NCBI GenBank assembly: GCA_965276955.1
Contig: CBDIBP010000026.1
Span: 107,893 to 171,892 of the forward strand
Reading direction: 5' to 3'
Length of the DNA stretch: 64,000 nt
Source of the DNA: JABDEZ01 sp965276955
GTDB taxonomy: Bacteria > Bacteroidota > Bacteroidia > Chitinophagales > Chitinophagaceae
A program made the position numbers and the translations under genes. Positions 26,589 through 36,699 of this stretch are shown here, in pieces (the stretch's first letter is position 1; every line of letters starts with the position of its first letter). Under the pieces are notes generated by a model. The model worked only from the letters and a program-made list of their open reading frames with translations, had not been told where the DNA came from and searched no databases.

Positions 26589-29261
26589 TCAATAGGTTAA
26601 TGTCAAGCCTCCACCCAAGCCCATATCGCTATCATAATGCGTTGATAAAGAGAAATATTTAGTAATGATATAACGCAATCCTGCTGCGTATTCTTTATCG
26701 GTATTTACCATAATATTAAAGCGTAAACGGCTGGTAACCGGTATGTCGTCCCGTCCCAGCTGAAAGCGTAGTTTACCGTCACCATCAATTCGGGCATCGG
26801 CCACAAATAGCATAGGTAAAGTATAAGCCAAACCTGCAACAACCGTATGTCTGTTATCTTTATTACTCACCTGGCCGAAAAGGTTCTTATAGTTGCTGCC
26901 AAAGATATTATGCTCATCAGGATTGAATTCTTTGTAGTGATAATCAAAACCTATATAAGGATATAACCATTGCATCCGGCCGATATAACGACCGATCATG
27001 GTTTCACTTTCATAGCCCATCATCGCATCGGTACCCAAATGCCACATTGTGCTGGCTTTCCAGCGGGTATTGGACAGCATGATCTGCCCGTCACTGCCAT
27101 TGGTTTCCAGTCCGATCTTGCCCATAAGATGGGGCATTTGATCGTCGCGATTCAACATGCGCTGCGCCAGTTTAGGATCGGGAATATCCGGGTTGGGAGG
27201 CGATTTTTCATAACTGAATATCCGGCCCATACCGCTCATCATGTGGTATAAAATATGGCAATGAAAAAACCAGTCGCCATTGGATTCGGACGCGGTGAAC
27301 TCGATGGTATCCCGTTCCATAGGCATGATATCGATCACGTTCTTCATCGGCGCATTTTCGCCCTGTCCGTTAATTACCCTAAAGTCGTGACCATGCAGGT
27401 GCATCGGATGGCGCATCATACTATTATTGTACAGGATGATCCTTAGATCTTCACCTTTTTTAATTAAGATCTTGTCTGATTCGGATACGGTTTTATTGTC
27501 CATTGTCCAAACATACCTGTTCATATTACCGGTCAGATCAAATTTCAATTCCCTCATCGGGCCTTTAGGCAAAGTGGTATGGTGAGGATCGCGCAGCATC
27601 CCGTAGTTAAGGGTAACGATATCGGAATTGTCCGCAGCCATATTCATACCCGCCATGCTTTTGTCATTCGGCATCTGCATACCCGGCATGGCTGCTTTTT
27701 TATCATCTGCTTGTGGCTTGTCCGCACCGGTTATTTCCGGGTACATCACGGTATTCATGTCCATTGTTTGGTTCTGCATCGCCATGCCTTCCATCGGTAC
27801 CATATTGCCGTTCATGTCCATCATCTCATTCATCATCTTCATGCCCGCGAAATATTTCAGCTTTGGCATTTTTTCGGCGGATACTTTCTGACCTTTTCCC
27901 AACCAAAGCGAGGCTGATTTGGTTCGATCTTCCGGGGTGACTAAAAACTCATAGCTTTTATTATCCGGAATAGTCACTACCACATCGTAGGTTTCGGATG
28001 GCGCGATGATCAGCCTATCAACTTCAACAGGTTCTACATCATTACCATCAGTAGCCACCACGGTGACTTTACCACCGGCATATTTGAGCCAAAAGTAAGA
28101 GGTTGCGCCGCCATTGGCGATACGCAGCCTTACTTTATCCCCGGCTTTATACTGGGGCTGTTCGTTTTGGTTTTTACCATTGATCAGGAACTTATCGTAG
28201 TACACATCGCTCACATCCATCGCATTCATGCGCTTCCACTCATTAGCTACTTTAGTTTTAAAATGCCCCGATTCGATCGCTTCAAAATAACTTTGTGTCG
28301 TGCCTTTTTGTATGGCGAACCAGTCGGATGCCGCATGTAAACTGCGATCAACCTCTTTGGGGTTCATGTTTGTCCATTCGCTTAACACAACCGGCAATGT
28401 CGGGATGTTCCATTCCTTTCGTTTATTCATGATAAACGCACCGTACATACCTATCTGTTCCTGCAAACCCGTATGGCTATGGTACCAATGGGTGCCATGC
28501 TGTTTGATCGGGAATTTATATAAATGCGTTTCACCCGGCATGATCGGCATCTGTGTCAGATTCGGTACGCCGTCGTAACGGTTAGGCAAGTATAAGCCAT
28601 GCCAGTGCATTGAAGTTTCCTCTTTTAAGTTATTATGTACATAGACCTCAGCCGTATCCCCCTCGGTAAAAGTCAAGGTCGGCATTGGTATGCTACCGTT
28701 CGCGGCTATTGCCCGCCTGGGTTTGCCACCATAGGTTACGGTCGTATCTGCGAGATAGATATCATAACGAACCGTATGCGGCGGCGTGTTATTAACCAGT
28801 GTTCTGATCGGCCCTAATTTCGCTTTGGCATCCCTCATATCATTTGCTGTACCGCCGTCACTCATTTTTATTCCGTCCATTTTCATTTCACCCATGTCAT
28901 CTGCCTTTTTACCATTATCCTTCATGGGCATTTGCATACCGCCTGATTTTTCAGGGCTTGACATTGGCTTTTTCTGCGCCATTTTCGTTCCCGCCATATC
29001 GTCCTTGTTTTTGACCGTGTCCTTCATCTGCATCTTCATAGCGGCAGATTTTTTTGGTGCGGCTTTTGGCTTTTCTTTAACCAGTTTCATACCACATTTG
29101 GGGCAATTACCCGGCTTGGTAGCGTGAATTTCCGGGTGCATTGGACAAGTGTAAGTAACAGGCTGTTGTTTTTGCATTCCAGTCCTGTTTTGCATATCGT
29201 TCTGCGCGAAGGCAAACTGCTTTAAAAAAAGCATCATCGCGACAAATAGTATTTTTTTCAT
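26589..29261 (-). CDS. Multicopper oxidase fused to a CopB-like outer-membrane barrel
   Basis: An 890-residue exported protein. In order: signal peptide (1-19), heavy-metal-binding domain (about 33-65; TCPMHPEIH and CPKCGMKLV), Met/Lys-rich linker (about 68-145), multicopper oxidase (about 150-695), and a CopB-like beta-barrel (about 705-890). Copper ligands of the oxidase are visible: MHWHG, HWYHSH, HPMHLHGHD and FHCHILYHMMSGM. It should oxidise Cu(I) to the less toxic Cu(II) in the periplasm. The C-terminal segment (NTRWKAST, then LPMLFVADARIDGDGKLRF to the end) resembles the separate CopB protein, so CopA- and CopB-like parts are joined here. It starts two bases after the haem-binding gene. 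Confidence 0.9.
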   Translation of the reverse strand: MKKILFVAMMLFLKQFAFAQNDMQNRTGMQKQQPVTYTCPMHPEIHATKPGNCPKCGMKLVKEKPKAAPKKSAAMKMQMKDTVKNKDDMAGTKMAQKKPMSSPEKSGGMQMPMKDNGKKADDMGEMKMDGIKMSDGGTANDMRDAKAKLGPIRTLVNNTPPHTVRYDIYLADTTVTYGGKPRRAIAANGSIPMPTLTFTEGDTAEVYVHNNLKEETSMHWHGLYLPNRYDGVPNLTQMPIMPGETHLYKFPIKQHGTHWYHSHTGLQEQIGMYGAFIMNKRKEWNIPTLPVVLSEWTNMNPKEVDRSLHAASDWFAIQKGTTQSYFEAIESGHFKTKVANEWKRMNAMDVSDVYYDKFLINGKNQNEQPQYKAGDKVRLRIANGGATSYFWLKYAGGKVTVVATDGNDVEPVEVDRLIIAPSETYDVVVTIPDNKSYEFLVTPEDRTKSASLWLGKGQKVSAEKMPKLKYFAGMKMMNEMMDMNGNMVPMEGMAMQNQTMDMNTVMYPEITGADKPQADDKKAAMPGMQMPNDKSMAGMNMAADNSDIVTLNYGMLRDPHHTTLPKGPMRELKFDLTGNMNRYVWTMDNKTVSESDKILIKKGEDLRIILYNNSMMRHPMHLHGHDFRVINGQGENAPMKNVIDIMPMERDTIEFTASESNGDWFFHCHILYHMMSGMGRIFSYEKSPPNPDIPDPKLAQRMLNRDDQMPHLMGKIGLETNGSDGQIMLSNTRWKASTMWHLGTDAMMGYESETMIGRYIGRMQWLYPYIGFDYHYKEFNPDEHNIFGSNYKNLFGQVSNKDNRHTVVAGLAYTLPMLFVADARIDGDGKLRFQLGRDDIPVTSRLRFNIMVNTDKEYAAGLRYIITKYFSLSTHYDSDMGLGGGLTLTY

Positions 29262-29263
29262 TT

Positions 29264-29731
29264 CTAATTTTTTAGTAAAAGGCTATCGCTGTTCAGTTTA
29301 ACCCAACCCATCAATAACGCCTTGTCTTCTTTTGAGAGAATGGCGTTCTTATGAATAAGAGTGTAAGAGGATAGAGGCATTGAGCCTTCTTCCAAACTTT
29401 CACCGATAGCCCTTAATTTACTTCTTTGCTTTCTGGAAGAATAAGCACCAAAATCATTAAAATTCAGTTCTTCCTTGCCATGCCGGATATGCCCATCAAG
29501 CATATACCTTAATGGTTGCACCTGCGCATACCAGGGATAATTGGTATTGTCACTGTGGCAGTCATAACACGACTTTTTGAGTATGGCACCAACATTTGAC
29601 GGAACGGTATATATCCGGGTAACCTCGTTCACAGCTTTAGCCTTGTCCTCATTATGGTCACGAGGTATGAACTGTATTATGATAAATAAACTCACCAATA
29701 CAGAACCTATAATTTTGACAATGCGTTTCAT
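29264..29731 (-). CDS. Haem-binding domain protein (Haem_bd family)
   Basis: A 155-residue protein with an N-terminal signal or anchor helix (about 7-22) and one CYDCH haem c attachment motif near residue 55, followed by NTNYPWYAQVQP typical of the Haem_bd family. It is probably a periplasmic cytochrome-like electron carrier. It lies five bases after the DUF3347 lipoprotein and two bases before the multicopper oxidase, so it may deliver or accept electrons for the oxidase; this is inferred from position. Confidence 0.88.
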   Translation of the reverse strand: MKRIVKIIGSVLVSLFIIIQFIPRDHNEDKAKAVNEVTRIYTVPSNVGAILKKSCYDCHSDNTNYPWYAQVQPLRYMLDGHIRHGKEELNFNDFGAYSSRKQRSKLRAIGESLEEGSMPLSSYTLIHKNAILSKEDKALLMGWVKLNSDSLLLKN

Positions 29732-29736
29732 CGTCG

Positions 29737-30345
29737 TTATTTTAATTCTTCTTTAACGGAACCGCAGGTAGGCATTTTAGTACCCAGGTAAGGATTTTTA
29801 ATGTTCTTCGTCTCGCTTAACCAATCCGCTCCTTTGTTATTATTGTACATCGGACAATGGTCTACAAACAAAGGCTGCCCTGCTCCAAATAATTTAACCA
29901 GGTCAACCATGTCTTTACTTAACATATCAAAATGTTCGCGTTGATGCGGGATGTTTCCGCCACTCTTACCGATATGCTCAGCCATTTCCTTCGCATCATC
30001 GGCAATATCCGCATAGGATTTTTTTTGCTCTGGTGTCAATACGCCCAGGTCAAGTTTTGCAAATCCTTCTGATAAGGTTTTTCCCGCAGTCGCTGCTTCA
30101 TTGCTGTTATCTTTTGTCAATGCGTTTTTCAACTGTAGATAGTTTGCAATCATTTCCTTTACAGATGCGCTGGTTTTTGGATCAACGCCGCTTTTTGCAG
30201 AACTTGAAGCGGTAGTGGCAGGAGCTGCAGTTGTTGAAACTGTGGTGCCCTTTGTGCTGTTGGCGGATGATTTGTTCGTATTGTTACAGGCAACTATTGA
30301 AAACGAAGCCAGGGCTAAGGCTGAAAGAATGATTATATTTTTCAT
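29737..30345 (-). CDS. DUF3347-family lipoprotein (copper-resistance associated)
   Basis: A 202-residue lipoprotein. A lipobox ends at VAC (about residue 19), a Ser/Thr/Ala-rich linker follows, and DUF3347 fills about 55-190. HFDMLSKDMVDLVKLF and VDHCPMYNNNKGADWLS carry the His, Cys and Met residues thought to bind metal, and the family is often found as a domain of CusB-like or copper-binding proteins. The ATG at 30345 is chosen over an upstream in-frame start that would bury the signal peptide. It heads the three-gene unit with the haem-binding protein and oxidase. Confidence 0.85.
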   Translation of the reverse strand: MKNIIILSALALASFSIVACNNTNKSSANSTKGTTVSTTAAPATTASSSAKSGVDPKTSASVKEMIANYLQLKNALTKDNSNEAATAGKTLSEGFAKLDLGVLTPEQKKSYADIADDAKEMAEHIGKSGGNIPHQREHFDMLSKDMVDLVKLFGAGQPLFVDHCPMYNNNKGADWLSETKNIKNPYLGTKMPTCGSVKEELK

Positions 30346-30465
30346 TGAATCAATATAAATTGATGAAGTATAATGGTCGGTCATGCCACTCATGATCGGT
30401 TAATTTATGATAAAATATTTTTTAGCTCATTTATTTTAGCTCAGTATCCTTTGCAGGATATTTAA

Positions 30466-31029
30466 TCACAGCTTATCGATGGGTTTTCGCTTACCCTGTT
30501 GTGAACCTTTGAAACGGCTGGGCGTTAAACCTGTTATCACTTTAAACTGGGCAGATAAATGGGCGCTGCTGCTGTAACCCATCTTCCAGGTGATCTCATT
30601 TAAATTTAATTCGCCATACTCCAGCAGTTCTTTCACTTTCTCGATCTTCTGCTGAATAATAAACTTTTCAATGGTTGTATCTTCAGCGTCAGAAAACATC
30701 CGGCTGAGGTAGGCATAATCCTTATTTAATCCTCCGGAGAGATATTTGGGGAAACTCAGTTTCGTGTCTTCCAGATCACCATAGTGCACCTTTTCTATGA
30801 TCAGGTTTTTGATACGTTCGATCGTTTGATCCTTTTCATTGTCAAGCAATTCAAAGCCCAGCAGTTTAAGCTGCGATGAGATCAGGCTCAATTGCCCGCT
30901 GTCTTGTTCGGGCTGAACGGTAGCCGAACCTAAGTTTACCTCACTCACATTCAGCCCAAGGTTTTGCAACTGTTGCCTGACCACCATAATGCAGCGGTCA
31001 CAAACCATATTTTTAATATGTAGGATCAT
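30466..31029 (-). CDS. AraC-type regulator with HMA-like N-terminal domain
   Basis: A 187-residue regulator. Residues 1-65 look like a heavy-metal-associated (HMA) fold with a CxxC in MVCDRC, and residues 80-180 form an AraC helix-turn-helix pair (FIIQQKIEKVKELL, ITWKMGYSSSAHLSAQFK). The metal-binding motif next to a DNA-binding domain suggests a cytoplasmic copper sensor that switches the copper genes. It lies 24 bases after the CopZ-like chaperone gene, which could pass Cu(I) to it. It is much shorter than ordinary AraC regulators, consistent with the small sensing module. Confidence 0.88.
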   Translation of the reverse strand: MILHIKNMVCDRCIMVVRQQLQNLGLNVSEVNLGSATVQPEQDSGQLSLISSQLKLLGFELLDNEKDQTIERIKNLIIEKVHYGDLEDTKLSFPKYLSGGLNKDYAYLSRMFSDAEDTTIEKFIIQQKIEKVKELLEYGELNLNEITWKMGYSSSAHLSAQFKVITGLTPSRFKGSQQGKRKPIDKL

Positions 31030-31053
31030 GTTTTTATTTAAACAATATTACGG

Positions 31054-31266
31054 TTAAATTTTTTCAGCGTTATAACCTTTGGTTTTTAATACACTGATCA
31101 CGTCATTTGCAGTTAATCCATTATCCGATTCGACCGTAAGGATCTTATCCGGGTTGGCCGTGTCCACTTCCCATTTTTCTATGCCTTCTAGGTTATCTAA
31201 AGCCGGGGTTACGGTTGCAATACAGCCACCGCATTTGATATTGGTTTTGAATTTTAAAGTTTCCAT
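31054..31266 (-). CDS. CopZ-like heavy-metal chaperone
   Basis: A 70-residue HMA-domain protein with the metal-binding motif KCGGC near residue 12 and a ferredoxin-like beta-alpha-beta pattern. It should carry Cu(I) in the cytoplasm to the CopA pump encoded 18 bases upstream, and perhaps to the HMA-like regulator encoded just downstream. The motif lacks the usual MxCxxC Met (it reads NIKCGGC), a common variant in Bacteroidetes. Confidence 0.9.
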   Translation of the reverse strand: METLKFKTNIKCGGCIATVTPALDNLEGIEKWEVDTANPDKILTVESDNGLTANDVISVLKTKGYNAEKI

Positions 31267-31284
31267 GTTTATTGATTTTAAAAA

Positions 31285-33519
31285 TTAAAGATTAAGTTTT
31301 GTAAGTTTCAGCCGCAGGCTATTACTGACCACCGATACAGAGCTTAAAGCCATGGCCGCGCCCGCGATCATCGGGTTGAGTAAGAAACCATTGACGGGAT
31401 ATAATATACCGGCGGCAATAGGTATGCCGATCAGGTTATATATAAATGACCAAAAAAGGTTTTGCTTTATCGTGCGCACGGTCAGTTTGGAAAGCCTTAA
31501 TGCCTTGGGCACCTGTCGCAGGTCTGAAGAAACCAGGGTGATCTTGGCTATATCCATCGCAATATCGGAACCTTTGCCCATCGCTATGCTCACATCAGCC
31601 TGTGCTAAGGCCTGGCTGTCATTGATACCGTCACCGATCATGGCTACTATCTTACCTTCAGCCTGTAGTTTTTTAACAAAGTCCGCTTTATCTGATGGCA
31701 TGGTATCGGCCTGGAAATGATCGATACCTGTTTCTTTTGCAATCGCCGCTGCGGTTTGTGCATTATCCCCGGTCAACATATAAACGGCTATCCCCTGTTT
31801 TTTTAATTGGCTGACGGCTGCTGCTGATCCGACTTTGATCGGGTCGGCTATAGCAGCTATGGCCAATACTTGCGTTTGATCGGCAAAGTAGATCACGGTT
31901 TTTGCCTGGTTTAAATAAGCGCTGATAGGCGCTTTTAACGCTTCGGGTATAGTTATATTTCTTTCCTTGATAAGTTTATGACTTCCGGCAAAGTAAAGCC
32001 GGCCATCAAAGCTCGCTTCGACGCCCCGCCCGGTTAAACTATTAAATGAATTTACTTTTATAGAAGCATAATTGCCGGGTTTCAGGAGAGCTACGATTGC
32101 CTCAGCCAAAGGATGTTCTGATTGCTGTTCTAACGCTAAAAATAGTCCCTTTAATTGACCTTGATCAATTGGAAGAGAGTTTGCCCAAAGCAGGTCAGTA
32201 ACTACTGGCTTCCCCTGGGTTATCGTGCCTGTCTTGTCCAGTACCACAACGTTCACCTTATGACCTAATTCCAATCCTTCGGCATCTTTAATTAAAATGC
32301 CGTTTTCGGCACCTTTGCCAATACCCACCATAATGGCGGTTGGGGTAGCCAACCCCAAAGAACAGGGACAGGCGATCACCAGTACCGTAACAATTGCCAG
32401 TAAGCCTTGTGTTAGGGCATATTGCCCGCCAAATACAAGCCAGACACCTAAGCTTAATAAAGCGATCAGCATGACGATGGGAACAAAAATGCCGGCTATC
32501 TTATCCACTAATTTTTGTACAGGCGCTTTTGAGCCTTGTGCGTCCTGGACCAATTGAATGATCTGGGCCAGCAAGGTTTCGCCACCAACCTTTTCTGCTG
32601 TAAACCGGAAACTTCCTTTTTGGTTTATAGTACCGGTAAAAACAGGATCGCCTGCTTTTTTCTCTACAGCGACAGGTTCACCTGTGATCATGCTTTCATC
32701 CACAAAAGAGCTGCCTTCATCGACTATGCCGTCAACCGGGATCTTTTGACCCGGTCGCACCAAAAGACGGTCGCCGATCTGCACATCAGTAATTGGGGTC
32801 TCTTTTTCTCCTCGCGAAGTAATAAGCAACACTGTTTTTGGCTGCAGCCCGATCAGTTCTTTGATCGCGGATGAGGTATTGGATTTGGCCTTTTCTTCCA
32901 ATAACTTCCCAAGCATGATAAAAACGATCACTACGGAAGCTGCTTCAAAATACACATGCGGGTGCATTCCTTGGCGATGCCAGAACCCCGGAAACAAGGT
33001 ATTGAAAATACTAAATAAAAAGGCGATGCCTGTACTCATGGCGACCAGTGTATCCATATTAGCACGGCCATGCCTGGCCTGTTTCCACGCGTTGATAAAA
33101 AAGTTTTTGCCCGCTATAAAAAGTACTGGGGCGGTTAATGCCATCATGATATAATTGGCATAAGGCATGTCCATAAAGACCATCCCGATCAGTACCACGG
33201 GAATAGTTAAAATAATGGCCCAGATAATGTTTCTCTTCAACTGCCGGTAATGATTTTGCTGCGCTTCCGCTTGCTTTTCTTTCCCGTTAACAGTATCGAT
33301 GATCAGGTCATAGCCGACCGATTGAACTGCTTGCTGTAAGTTAGCAGGCTGAATGATTTCGGGATTAAAGGTTACTTTAACGGATTGCGTGGCATAGTTC
33401 ACCTCGGCCTTTTCAACTCCTTTTTGCGCACCGATAATCGATTCAACGCTGGATGCACAGGCGGCGCAGGTCATGCCCGTCACAGGAAAAGTAAGGGTTT
33501 GTAATTGTAGTGCTGCCAT
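31285..33519 (-). CDS. copA: CopA-type Cu(I)-exporting P1B-1 ATPase
   Basis: A 744-residue inner-membrane pump that exports Cu(I). One HMA domain at the N-terminus carries GMTCAAC, the transmembrane site is CPC (ACPCSLGLATP), and DKTGTITQG, HPLA and GDGINDSQALAQAD complete the catalytic motifs. This CPC pump and the CPH pump at 24225 bracket the copper island, so both Cu(I)-specific and broader export are present. It starts the unit that continues into the CopZ-like chaperone and the AraC-HMA regulator. The hinge reads DSQA rather than the more common DAPA. Confidence 0.96.
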   Translation of the reverse strand: MAALQLQTLTFPVTGMTCAACASSVESIIGAQKGVEKAEVNYATQSVKVTFNPEIIQPANLQQAVQSVGYDLIIDTVNGKEKQAEAQQNHYRQLKRNIIWAIILTIPVVLIGMVFMDMPYANYIMMALTAPVLFIAGKNFFINAWKQARHGRANMDTLVAMSTGIAFLFSIFNTLFPGFWHRQGMHPHVYFEAASVVIVFIMLGKLLEEKAKSNTSSAIKELIGLQPKTVLLITSRGEKETPITDVQIGDRLLVRPGQKIPVDGIVDEGSSFVDESMITGEPVAVEKKAGDPVFTGTINQKGSFRFTAEKVGGETLLAQIIQLVQDAQGSKAPVQKLVDKIAGIFVPIVMLIALLSLGVWLVFGGQYALTQGLLAIVTVLVIACPCSLGLATPTAIMVGIGKGAENGILIKDAEGLELGHKVNVVVLDKTGTITQGKPVVTDLLWANSLPIDQGQLKGLFLALEQQSEHPLAEAIVALLKPGNYASIKVNSFNSLTGRGVEASFDGRLYFAGSHKLIKERNITIPEALKAPISAYLNQAKTVIYFADQTQVLAIAAIADPIKVGSAAAVSQLKKQGIAVYMLTGDNAQTAAAIAKETGIDHFQADTMPSDKADFVKKLQAEGKIVAMIGDGINDSQALAQADVSIAMGKGSDIAMDIAKITLVSSDLRQVPKALRLSKLTVRTIKQNLFWSFIYNLIGIPIAAGILYPVNGFLLNPMIAGAAMALSSVSVVSNSLRLKLTKLNL

Positions 33520-33635
33520 GTCTTTTGTTTAACAGCACAAATTTACACCCGCTACCTAATCAGGATATTATAGGATTCTGCGGAAGATTTATATAATTTG
33601 GAGAATGTGTTTGTTTTTTAATTAAGCGTGAGACC

Positions 33636-35457
33636 TTATTGATACCCTTTAGCTTGTAACCGAAATAATTCCGCGTAACGACTATTCTTTAATATTAATT
33701 CTTCATGCGTACCGGCTTCCAGCACCGTGCCTTTATCCAATACCAAAATCCGGTCAGCTGAACGCGCGGTCGAAAACCGGTGTGAAATTAATACGGCTGA
33801 TTTCCCAATAGTCATTTGAGCAAAACGCTGGAACACTTCGTATTCTGCTCTTGCATCCAGGGCGGCAGTCGGTTCATCAAGTATCAATACCTGGGCATCC
33901 TTCATATAAGCACGGGCCAAAGCTACTTTCTGCCATTCGCCGCCTGATAATTCCACGCCGTCGTTGAAGCGCCTGCCTAACCACTGTTCGTAACCATTAG
34001 GTAATTTTTCCGCTAAAGCATCGGCCAGGCTTTCCTCTGCGGCTTTTTGGATTAGTGCTTTATTGCCAATTTCACTGATATTGCCGACCGCGATATTTTG
34101 CGAAAGTGTCATTTGGTAACGCAGGTAGTCCTGGAAGATAATGCCCAGGTTCAAACGCAGGTCATCAATTGCATATTCTTTGAGATCTACTCCATCCAAT
34201 AGAATACGCCCTTCAGACGGATCGTATAGCCGGGCCAGTAATTTGACCAGTGTGGTCTTACCCGCGCCGTTTTCACCAACTAAAGCCAGCTTTTCGCCGG
34301 GATGTAACGTAAAGTTCAAATGACGGTTAGCCCAACTCTCCGAATTATGGTATTGAAAGCCCACATTTTCAAAGGTAAACCCTTGTCTAATTGGGTTAGG
34401 GAATGGTAAAGGTTTTTCTGCAATGCTTATCTTCGGTTTGATCTCAAAAAACTCCAAAAAATCATTCAGTAGATCGCGCCCTGCGATACCGTTGTAAAGC
34501 GGTTCAGCATACTTTCCATCAGGCTGCTCAATTGCCGGAAAGAACCCGCCAAAAAAGTTAGTGTCCCTACAGATGTTTTACCGGTAACAGTTTGGTAGAT
34601 AATAAATCCGTAGGCCGCGTAATAACCGATGCTGCCTAAAACCGAAAAAACGTGCCCCAGGCCGAACGTTTGACCGCCAGCTTGCTGTTATCGGCGTAAA
34701 ACTGATCGGATAATGTTTTGAAACGATTAATGATGAAATCAGCCAAACCGAAGATCTTCACTTCTTTCGCAGTTTCATCACTGGCACCCAAATAACGCAC
34801 ATAATCCAGTTCGCGCCTTTCGGGGGTCTGGCTACGGGTCAGGGCATAGTTTTGACTGTTGAAGTACGATTCTCCTAAGAATGAAGGGATAATGGCGATG
34901 AGCAGCAGCAGGATCAGCCAGGGATTGAAAGCGATCAACCCCGTAAGCAAAAAAGCCATGGAAATAAAATCCTGTACCTGGCTCATTACCTGTGATAACA
35001 ATACACTACGTCCAACGGTTTGCTGTCGCGCCCTTTCCAGTTTGTCATAAAAAACCGAATCCTCAAACTGGTCGAGGTCCAGCGTTGTCGCGTGGCGCAT
35101 AATGCGCATGGAGGTATAATTGGGAAAAAGGTCGCCGAGCAGGCTGTCCGTCAAATTGATCATCCGGTTCAAACCATCGGTCAGCACGGCCAGGCCAAAC
35201 TCAATGATCACCAGTTTCCATAGTTCATGCTGGCTACCTCCGTGTCGGTTCAACGCTACCACCTGGTCAATGATCAGTTTACCAATGTAGAGTAACGTTA
35301 CCGGCATCGCTGAACGGGCTATACGCAATGCGAAACTTAGCGTGGTTTTACCGGGACTGCTTTGCCATACCAGCCTGAAAAGTTCCGGCAGGTTTTTCAA
35401 GGCCGAAAGGCGCTCTTTAAATGAAAGATTAGAATTGATGTTTCCCGTTTTAGCCAT
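33636..35457 (-). pseudogene. ABC transporter (permease + ATPase half-transporter) with two frameshifts
   Basis: A fused membrane/ATPase exporter of about 607 residues if two single-base losses are restored. The first segment (35457 to about 34650) holds the membrane domain and ends at WGTFFRF where a T-run seems one base short. A middle segment in another frame gives SVLGSIGYYAAYGF through FTTVSQGAIY. A second loss near 34471 returns to the frame of FFEIKPKIS. The ATPase has Walker A GENGAGKT, signature LSGGEWQK and Walker B VLILDEP. The start overlaps the MFS stop by eight bases, so it belongs to the CDF-MFS-ABC operon. Both breaks may be technical. Confidence 0.8.
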
Positions 35458-36685
35458 GTGCCTTCGCTGCGCCCTTGTTAAAAAACAAAGCTATGAGTAA
35501 AAAGGCACCTGAAATAACACCGCCAAGTAAAAAATCCTTACCGGGAAAATGACTGCCGGTATAACCGGCTATTGGATACGCGATGGCCCACCATAAATGA
35601 GAGAAGGCAAAGTGCGAACCATAGACTTTGCCTTGTTCATTCTCAGGAATATTTTCACCGATCAAAGTTTCCGAAGGCATTTCTGCTAAACTCTGCCCTA
35701 AGCCTGCGAATAGCCATAACACCAGCATCACCGGATAACCCACAAAGTTGGTGATGGATATGGTAATAGCCAATACCAATGCGCCAATAATGAGCGATAA
35801 ACGCCTTGTTTTAGTTTTATCCAAATTGCCCGCGACGAAAGCCGCTATACTTGCACCGATCCCAAACGCCGCCATCACCCAGCCGTAGTGTCTGTCATCT
35901 AAATGCAGCACGTTTTTAATATGCCCGACCGTGTTCACCAATATCTGTGCTCCGGCTATTGCCGAAACAAATTCAATGAACAGTGCGAACCGGATCAGCG
36001 GATTTTTAAATAAAAGCCGGACACCTTTGATCGCGTCGTGCCAGGCAGTGAAGGTTTTTTCGTTTTTCTTGATAGCGTGTTGCAATTTGGCAGGCGGCAG
36101 CATCAATATTAAAATTGCGGCCAGCACAAATGAACCCGCATCAATAAAGAATATTTGCCTTGCTCCAAACCAAACCGCGAGTATCCCGGCTAATCCTGGG
36201 CCTAATACACCCAATATTTGAAACGTAGCCGTAGATAGGCCGACTGCCTGCCGATAATGGCTATGATCTACCACTTGTGGAATAACGGCACGGTAAGTAG
36301 GCGTAAAAAATGCGTTAAACACATTCAGCAAAAACACTAAGGCGTAAATTTGCCATTCCCGGTTGACAAACGGCAGGCTGGCAACAATTGCCATTCTGAT
36401 AAAGTGAGTAGTATATAAAAAGGTTTTGCGGCTTACCCTGTCCGCAAGTACACCGGCGAAAGGCGAGAAAATAATAAAAGCGGTTACCCGCAATGTTAAA
36501 GCGGTTGCTAAAATAACAGCTGACTTCTCCCTGCCGAACTGGTAGGAAAGCAGGGCGAGGCCCACCCAGGTAAATGCGTCCCCTAACAGGCTGATGGATT
36601 CGGCGAAGTATAAAATTGCGAAAATGCGGTTTTTTAATACTTCGAATGATTTCGAAAATTGACTTAAGATTTTATCTTCGGCCAT
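35450..36685 (-). CDS. MFS transporter (drug:H+ antiporter-like)
   Basis: A 411-residue inner-membrane protein with about twelve hydrophobic helices. The loop between helices 2 and 3 reads GVLADRVSRKT, the MFS signature, and the overall pattern fits the DHA3/EntS-like branch that exports drugs, siderophores or metal complexes. It lies between the CDF gene (14-base gap) and the ABC exporter (eight-base overlap), and with them makes an efflux operon. The substrate is unknown; metal association is suggested by the CDF gene alone. Confidence 0.9.
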   Translation of the reverse strand: MAEDKILSQFSKSFEVLKNRIFAILYFAESISLLGDAFTWVGLALLSYQFGREKSAVILATALTLRVTAFIIFSPFAGVLADRVSRKTFLYTTHFIRMAIVASLPFVNREWQIYALVFLLNVFNAFFTPTYRAVIPQVVDHSHYRQAVGLSTATFQILGVLGPGLAGILAVWFGARQIFFIDAGSFVLAAILILMLPPAKLQHAIKKNEKTFTAWHDAIKGVRLLFKNPLIRFALFIEFVSAIAGAQILVNTVGHIKNVLHLDDRHYGWVMAAFGIGASIAAFVAGNLDKTKTRRLSLIIGALVLAITISITNFVGYPVMLVLWLFAGLGQSLAEMPSETLIGENIPENEQGKVYGSHFAFSHLWWAIAYPIAGYTGSHFPGKDFLLGGVISGAFLLIALFFNKGAAKAHG

Positions 36686-36699
36686 AAAATATCAGGTTA

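Noticed and set aside
27579..27940. His- and Ser-rich rightward frames inside the multicopper oxidase gene
   Set aside because: They are the complement of the Met-rich linker of the oxidase, whose own frame carries all copper-site motifs.
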